A stretch of DNA of 55,641 nt from DATBDE01 sp036270095. GTDB lineage: Bacteria; Actinomycetota; Thermoleophilia; Solirubrobacterales; Solirubrobacteraceae. Positions 52,501 to 55,641 of the stretch are shown here, piece by piece. The translations under genes and the position numbers were made by a program. How positions within the stretch are numbered: position 1 is the first letter of the stretch; every line of letters begins with the position of its first letter. The notes under the pieces were generated by a model. That model was not told the DNA's origin and did not search any database. It worked only from the letters and a program-made list of their open reading frames with translations. Where the stretch lies: positions 1 through 55,641 of the forward strand of contig DATBDE010000050.1 of NCBI GenBank assembly GCA_036270095.1, read 5' to 3'.

Positions 52501-53755
52501 CCCCCGGGTTGGTGAGGCTGATGTTGGCGCCGACGAGGTCGTCGGCGCTCAGGGCGTTGGTGCGCGCCTTGTCGATCAGGCCGTTGTAGGCGGCCAGGAA
52601 GTCGGCGAAGGAGAGGCGGGCGGCGTCGCGGATGACCGGCACCATCAGCGTGCGCGTGCCGTCCTTCTTCTCGACGTCGACGGCGATGCCGAGGTTGATC
52701 GCGTGGTCGTCGACGCTTGTCGGCTTGCCGTCGGTCTCGGCGAAGTGGTGAGCCATGACCGGCATGTCCTGTGCCGCGCGCACGATCGCGTACGCGATCA
52801 GGTGCGTGAACGAGACCTTCTGGCCGCCCGCCTTGAGCTGCTTGCGACGGCCGTCCATTGCGGTCACGGTGACCGTCCGGAACGAGGTCGCGGTCGGAAT
52901 CGACCGGCTCTCGTCCATGTAGCGGGCCAGCATCGCGGCGCTGCCCTTCAGCGTCTGCGCATCGCCGGCGGCCGGCGCGGCGGCCCCGCCGTTGGTCTTG
53001 GCGGCGAGCACGTCGGCCTTGGTGATGCGGCCGCGCGGGCCCGTGCCGGTGATCGCCGCGAGGTCGATGCCCTCGGTCTCGGCCACGCGGCGGGCGACCG
53101 GCGAGGCGTCGGCGCCGTTGCCGCTGGAGGGGGCGTCGGGCGTCGGGCGTCGGACGTCGGACGGCGTGGCCTCCTTCGCCGCAGCGGCCTTCGGCGGCGC
53201 CCCGTTAGCGGTGGTCATGCGCGCGAGGACCTGGCCCACCTCGACGGTGTCGCCGGCGGCGGCGAGCACCTCGGTGATGGTTCCGGCGGTGGGCGCGGGG
53301 ACCTCGGCGTCGACCTTGTCGGTCGAGATCTCGACGACGGTTTCGTCCTCGGAGACGCTGTCCCCGGCGTCCTTGTGCCATTCCAGCACGGTGCCCTCGG
53401 ACACCGACTCGCCCATCTGGGGCATGACGATGTCGACGGTCTTGCCCTCGGCGGGCGCCGCGTCGGCGGGCGCGTCCTCGGCCTCGTCGGCCGGCGGGGC
53501 GGCGCCGTTGGTGTCGATCTCGGCCAGCACCGCGCCGACGGCGACGGTGTCGCCCTCCTGCGCGTGGATCTTGACCAGGGTGCCGGTGGCGGGCGCGGGC
53601 ACCTCGGCGTCGACCTTGTCGGTCGAAACCTCCACCAGGGTGTCATCCGCGCTGACCTGGTCTCCTTCGGCGGCGTGCCATTCCAGGACGGTGCCTTCGG
53701 AGACCGACTCGCCCATTTGGGGCAGGGTCACTGAGACCGTTGTGCCGACAGCCAT
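49514..53755 (-). CDS. kgd: Fused 2-oxoglutarate dehydrogenase E2-E1 with two lipoyl domains
   Basis: A 1413-residue multifunctional TCA enzyme. In order: lipoyl domain 1 (Lys47 in STDKVDAE), lipoyl domain 2 (Lys147, an exact 100-residue repeat), an E3/E1-binding domain (SPVARRVAETEGIDLAAITGTG, about 217-250), the succinyltransferase core (about 265-500, catalytic His in TYDHRIIQGAESG), and the E1 thiamine-diphosphate decarboxylase (about 560-1400, GMAHRGRLNVLAH and HGDAAFPAQGV). It converts 2-oxoglutarate to succinyl-CoA with a separate E3. Mycobacterial and corynebacterial homologues lack lipoyl domains and borrow them from another E2; this one carries its own. AT-rich DNA with TAATGT (53772-53767) precedes the ATG. 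Confidence 0.95.
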   Translation of the reverse strand: MAVGTTVSVTLPQMGESVSEGTVLEWHAAEGDQVSADDTLVEVSTDKVDAEVPAPATGTLVKIHAQEGDTVAVGAVLAEIDTNGAAPPADEAEDAPADAAPAEGKTVDIVMPQMGESVSEGTVLEWHKDAGDSVSEDETVVEISTDKVDAEVPAPTAGTITEVLAAAGDTVEVGQVLARMTTANGAPPKAAAAKEATPSDVRRPTPDAPSSGNGADASPVARRVAETEGIDLAAITGTGPRGRITKADVLAAKTNGGAAAPAAGDAQTLKGSAAMLARYMDESRSIPTATSFRTVTVTAMDGRRKQLKAGGQKVSFTHLIAYAIVRAAQDMPVMAHHFAETDGKPTSVDDHAINLGIAVDVEKKDGTRTLMVPVIRDAARLSFADFLAAYNGLIDKARTNALSADDLVGANISLTNPGGLGTVGSVPRLMVGQGTIVAAGSIAYPVGLGNVGELIGAEKVMTMTSTYDHRIIQGAESGRFLGRIEALLDGQEGFYEDVFSSLAVELGPTPQPPKPTLQAAAPAQRPTPTAPEAPSEELLQAVQAATSLLKAHRTHGHLAAKLDPLGLNDAGGDPALDPEPLSLTPELMRQIPAHILRMYVPGDTLEDALPRLREVYCGPIAYEIEHISSHRQRVWLREKIESSAFRQPLAADRKRWLLRRLIKVDALERFLHKAYLGQKQFSIEGLDMTVPMLDELIQLSGGVGAREVVIGMAHRGRLNVLAHNLGRAYETIFAEFEGAQTLEAVTTIPQGGTGDVKYHHGADGSYELRDGKSILVRLESNPSHLEYVSPVVEGATRAAQTAREGPHARHDTDAALPVVIHGDAAFPAQGVVSETLNLQALDGYSVGGSLHLITNNQVGFTTDTEDARSTRWASDLAKGFDVPIIHVNADAVEACLAAVHLAFAFREEFGHDVLIDLIGYRRFGHNEADEPSYTQPEMYRAIKEHKRAREIYAEQLIAEGVVTKDDVEALDAEVWGTLSARHAELKDRIEAAAEIEHHTGEYQLDRTPSPDVETAVPVEQLRALNEELLRLPEGFETNPKLARQLERRREALGDEGGIDWGHAEALAVGSLITEGTPVRLTGQDTQRGTFSQRHMVLHDHKSGREHSPVQNLPSAQAPFELHNSPLSEMACLGFEYGYSQESPETLVLWEAQFGDFLNSAQVVVDQFIVSGLAKWGQTSRLTLLLPHGYEGAGPEHSSARLERFLQLAAEGNIRVANLTTPAQYFHLLRRQARIAKQRPLVIMTPKSLLRLPQATNRVQHLSDTQFYPVLAEPRVDIEKITRLILCTGKIYYDLVGHADREGKDGIAVGRVELLYPFPQGHLLELVNSYPNLREVTWVQEEPRNMGARAFMSPRLMQILPEQLDFGYIGRPERASPGEGYPAAHIQEQSRIIRTALDLDIPVSMYPKKPPGQR

Positions 53756-53769
53756 GCGCGCGATCTACA

Positions 53770-54129
53770 TTATCGGGCGGTTGCGGGGCTGACCGGGGGC
53801 TCGGTTGCGCCCACGCGACGGTGTCGCGACTCGTAGACGAAGCCGATCGTCCCGGCGAACGGGCCGATCCCGCCGACCACCGCGACGAGCACCGCGAGCC
53901 GGAACGAGATGACCCCGGCGCGCTGCGCGATCAGGGCCAGGACCGACATCACGATCCAGCCGATCCCGTGGCACCAGCCCAGCACCATCTCGGCGCCGTG
54001 CAGGCCGGGGATGAGCCACACCGCCAGCAGCGACAGGTAGATGGCCGAGTGGCAGAAGGACAGGATCTCCAGGCGCTTGAAGGTGATCAGGCCGCCAAGG
54101 GCGGTGGGCTCGCCGGCCGGGACGGTCAC
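53770..54129 (-). CDS. DUF3817-like integral membrane protein
   Basis: A 119-residue protein with three hydrophobic segments: FKRLEILSFCHSAIYLSLLAVWL, the GWCHGIGWIVMSVLALIA region and LAVLVAVVGGIGPFAGTIGF. The HG and GPF landmarks are like the DUF3817 family, whose function is unknown. The GTG start overlaps the stop of the upstream Nudix-like gene as GTGA. Its stop lies 15 nt before the oxoglutarate dehydrogenase ATG, so transcription may run on into that gene. Confidence 0.75.
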   Translation of the reverse strand: MTVPAGEPTALGGLITFKRLEILSFCHSAIYLSLLAVWLIPGLHGAEMVLGWCHGIGWIVMSVLALIAQRAGVISFRLAVLVAVVGGIGPFAGTIGFVYESRHRRVGATEPPVSPATAR

Positions 54130-54776
54130 ACCGACTCCAGCAGGGTCCCCACGCGCCGCAGCGCGGGGTGGGCCTCCTCGGGCCACGCCTCCGGGTCGGC
54201 CGGCCACCAGGCGAAGGCGTCGTGCTCGTCGTCGGGCACAGCCTCGGCGCCCTCGCGCAGGTGCGCGAGCCCGATGAGCGACACCAGGCCGCTGGGCAGG
54301 CGCACCAGCGCCTCCACCGTCAGCCGGGCCGGCGCCACCGACCACTCCTCCTCGAGCTCGCGGGACAAGGTCGTGACCGGGTCCTCGTTGACCTCGACCG
54401 AGCCGCCGGCGCCCAGGGCCCAGCGGCCGGCCCAGGACGCCACCCAGTCGGCGCGGCGGCCGGCCAGCCAGCGCCCATCGGCGCCCCGCACGACGCAGAG
54501 GACGGTCATCGAGTCGCGCGCGTCGGGGGCCAGGCGCAGGGCCCAGCGGGCGGGCTGGAGCTCGAGCCGCAGGCTGGCGCCGTTGACTTCGTAGGAGGCC
54601 AGCCGCGCGCCCAGGCCGTCGTGGCTCGGCGAGCCGCGCTCCCGCAGCGCGGCGATGGCGGCGTCGGCCTCCGCCTCCGCATCCGGCCCGGCGACGAACG
54701 TGTCGTCGCGCCACGCGGTCTGCACCTGGGCAGCGTCCCAGGGACCACGGGCGAGCAGACCGGGTTCGGGTGGCAT
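54126..54776 (-). CDS. Nudix-fold protein
   Basis: A 216-residue protein with a Nudix box at about residues 124-147: GSVEVNEDPVTTLSRELEEEWSV. The metal-binding REL-x-EE core is intact, but the glycine near the end is serine. The N-terminal 80 residues (AGPDAEAEADAAIAAL..., ASYEVNGASLRLELQPARWAL) form an extra domain, so this is not a simple MutT. Start ATG 54776 has GAAAGGAG touching it and minus-strand TACCCT 8 nt upstream. It is coupled to the membrane protein downstream. Confidence 0.8.
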   Translation of the reverse strand: MPPEPGLLARGPWDAAQVQTAWRDDTFVAGPDAEAEADAAIAALRERGSPSHDGLGARLASYEVNGASLRLELQPARWALRLAPDARDSMTVLCVVRGADGRWLAGRRADWVASWAGRWALGAGGSVEVNEDPVTTLSRELEEEWSVAPARLTVEALVRLPSGLVSLIGLAHLREGAEAVPDDEHDAFAWWPADPEAWPEEAHPALRRVGTLLESV

Positions 54777-54784
54777 CTCCTTTC

Positions 54785-54790
54785 AGGGTA
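54785..54790 (-). promoter_or_regulatory. TACCCT -10 hexamer for the Nudix-fold gene
   Basis: It lies 8 nt before the ATG at 54776 and shares two base pairs (54789-54790) with the -10 of the divergent oxidase gene. Confidence 0.45.
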
Positions 54791-54794
54791 CGGT
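54789..54794 (+). promoter_or_regulatory. TACGGT -10 hexamer for the FAD-linked oxidase gene
   Basis: It ends 7 nt before the GTG at 54802 and overlaps the minus-strand hexamer, so only one of the two promoters could be used at a time. Confidence 0.45.
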
Positions 54795-54801
54795 CCAGCC
54801 T

Positions 54802-55641
54802 GTGCGCCGGCGCTCGCACTGGGGTTGGGGCTACGAGGACGAGCGTCCGACGCTGGACGAGGTCCGGGAGGCCGCGGCGGGCCTGGTCGCGCACCTCGGG
54901 TTCGGGTCGACGGAGGTCGAGGAGCCGGTGCCCCTCGCCGACGTGGCGCTGCCGGCGCCGCGGCTCGAGCCGCCGGCCGATGTGCAGGCCATCTGCTCGA
55001 CCGAGACCTACGATCGCGCCGCGCACGCGTACGGGAAGGCCTACCGCGACGTCGTCCGCGCCTTCCGGGGCCGGTTCGACTACCCGCCCGACGTCGTCGC
55101 CTACCCGCGCGACGAGGCCGACGTCGAGCGCGTGCTGGCCTGGTGCGTCGATGCCGGCGCCGCGCTGATCCCCTACGGCGGCGGCACCAGCGTCGTCGGC
55201 GGGGTGGAGCCGCGGGTCGACGGCCCGGCGGTCACGCTCGACCTGCGCGCTCTCGACGCCCTGCTCGAGGTGGACGGCGCGTCGCGGGCGGCGCGCATCC
55301 AGGCCGGGGCCAGCGGGCCGCGGCTGGAGGACCAGCTCGCCGAGCACGGCTTCACGCTGCGCCACTTCCCCCAGTCCTTCGCGCTATCGACGCTGGGGGG
55401 CTGGATCGCCACGCGCGCGGGCGGGCACTTCGCGACCGTGTACACGCACATCGACGACCTCGTCGAGTCGGTGCGCGCGCTGACCCCGACCGGCGCCTGG
55501 CAGTCGCGGCGGCTGCCCGGCTCGGGCGCGGGGCCGTCGCCCGACCGGCTGCTGCTCGGCTCCGAGGGCACGCTGGGCGTGATCACCGAGGCCTGGGTGC
55601 GGGTGCAGGCCAAGCCCGTGCACCGGGCCGCGGTCACCGTG
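54802..55641 (+). CDS. FAD-linked oxidase, alkyldihydroxyacetonephosphate synthase-like (truncated by window edge)
   Basis: The frame is open for 280 codons to the window end. It begins RRRSHWGWGYEDERP, the lead seen in AGPS-like proteins. The FAD-binding PCMH domain follows: PPDVVAYPRDEADVERVLAWC, PYGGGTSVVGG and QSFALSTLGGWIATRAGG, then LLLGSEGTLGVITEAWVRV. AGPS builds ether lipids in eukaryotes; bacterial relatives may oxidise hydroxy acids or make ether bonds. The C-terminal catalytic half lies outside the window, so the reaction cannot be decided. It is divergent from the Nudix-fold gene. Confidence 0.9.
   Translation, partial: MRRRSHWGWGYEDERPTLDEVREAAAGLVAHLGFGSTEVEEPVPLADVALPAPRLEPPADVQAICSTETYDRAAHAYGKAYRDVVRAFRGRFDYPPDVVAYPRDEADVERVLAWCVDAGAALIPYGGGTSVVGGVEPRVDGPAVTLDLRALDALLEVDGASRAARIQAGASGPRLEDQLAEHGFTLRHFPQSFALSTLGGWIATRAGGHFATVYTHIDDLVESVRALTPTGAWQSRRLPGSGAGPSPDRLLLGSEGTLGVITEAWVRVQAKPVHRAAVTV

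Noticed and set aside
50390..53734. A 1114-codon open frame antisense to the oxoglutarate dehydrogenase gene
   Set aside because: Low-complexity His/Arg/Gly-rich translation with no motif; the sense strand encodes a complete known enzyme.

Overview
The window is about 55.6 kb of very GC-rich chromosomal DNA packed with short-spaced or overlapping genes. The gene content points to an actinobacterium: the archaeal/actinobacterial mismatch endonuclease NucS, a fused 2-oxoglutarate dehydrogenase E2-E1 protein, an ECF41-type sigma factor, and many genes that look leaderless. A Thermoleophilia/Solirubrobacterales-type lineage fits my recollection of these families, but that is inference. I see no rRNA, tRNA, CRISPR array, integrase, insertion sequence or prophage, and no gene-free stretch longer than about 220 bp.

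Layout. 1-3.4 kb: end of a PepSY protein, a Nudix hydrolase, a frameshifted secreted protein, and a divergent NAD-epimerase / ECF41 sigma pair that shares a perfectly symmetric pair of candidate ECF promoters. 3.4-12.6 kb: type II NADH dehydrogenase, a heterodimeric ABC exporter, and a class I lanthipeptide locus. The lanthipeptide precursor is a 53-codon gene (8296-8457) facing lanC and lanB, which lie on the opposite strand. 12.6-20 kb: a QueA-like protein, an SDR, a NarL/GAF-kinase two-component system, a LysR regulator, a rhomboid protease, an ABC-2 transporter and a methyltransferase. 20-28 kb: glycosyltransferase, 2OG oxygenase, aconitase, YqgE, M42 peptidase, HAD phosphatase, enoyl-CoA hydratase. 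28-35 kb: EttA-type ABC-F protein, a broken FkbM methyltransferase, GFA protein, secreted protein, J-domain/TPR protein coupled to a ThDP enzyme, GNAT. 35-42 kb: ALDH and amine oxidase divergent pair, an FAD monooxygenase behind a strong operator-bearing promoter, cupin, nucS, an LLM flavoprotein with no standard start codon, and an enoyl-CoA hydratase. 42-49.5 kb: two peptidase E paralogues, YjbQ, SDR, an alkyltransferase-like protein, a TIR-like protein, a universal stress protein and an ammonium transporter. 49.5-55.6 kb: the E2-E1 oxoglutarate dehydrogenase with two lipoyl domains, a DUF3817 membrane protein, a Nudix-like protein, and the start of an FAD-linked oxidase that runs off the window.

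How it works together. Most of the window is housekeeping metabolism (TCA enzymes, respiration, CoA and amine catabolism). The accessory system is the lanthipeptide locus. LanB would glutamylate and eliminate Ser/Thr of the precursor, LanC would close thioether rings onto its four cysteines, and the ABC pair immediately upstream is the obvious candidate exporter. No leader protease or dedicated immunity gene is recognisable. Three long REP-like palindromes of the GGGGTCAAGTCTTT / GGGGTC type are scattered through the window; one sits in frame inside the ThDP enzyme and one supplies the start codon of the histidine kinase. A recurring arrangement of a TANNNT hexamer 6-9 nt before the start codon suggests that much of this chromosome is transcribed without 5' leaders. 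I used it to choose several starts.
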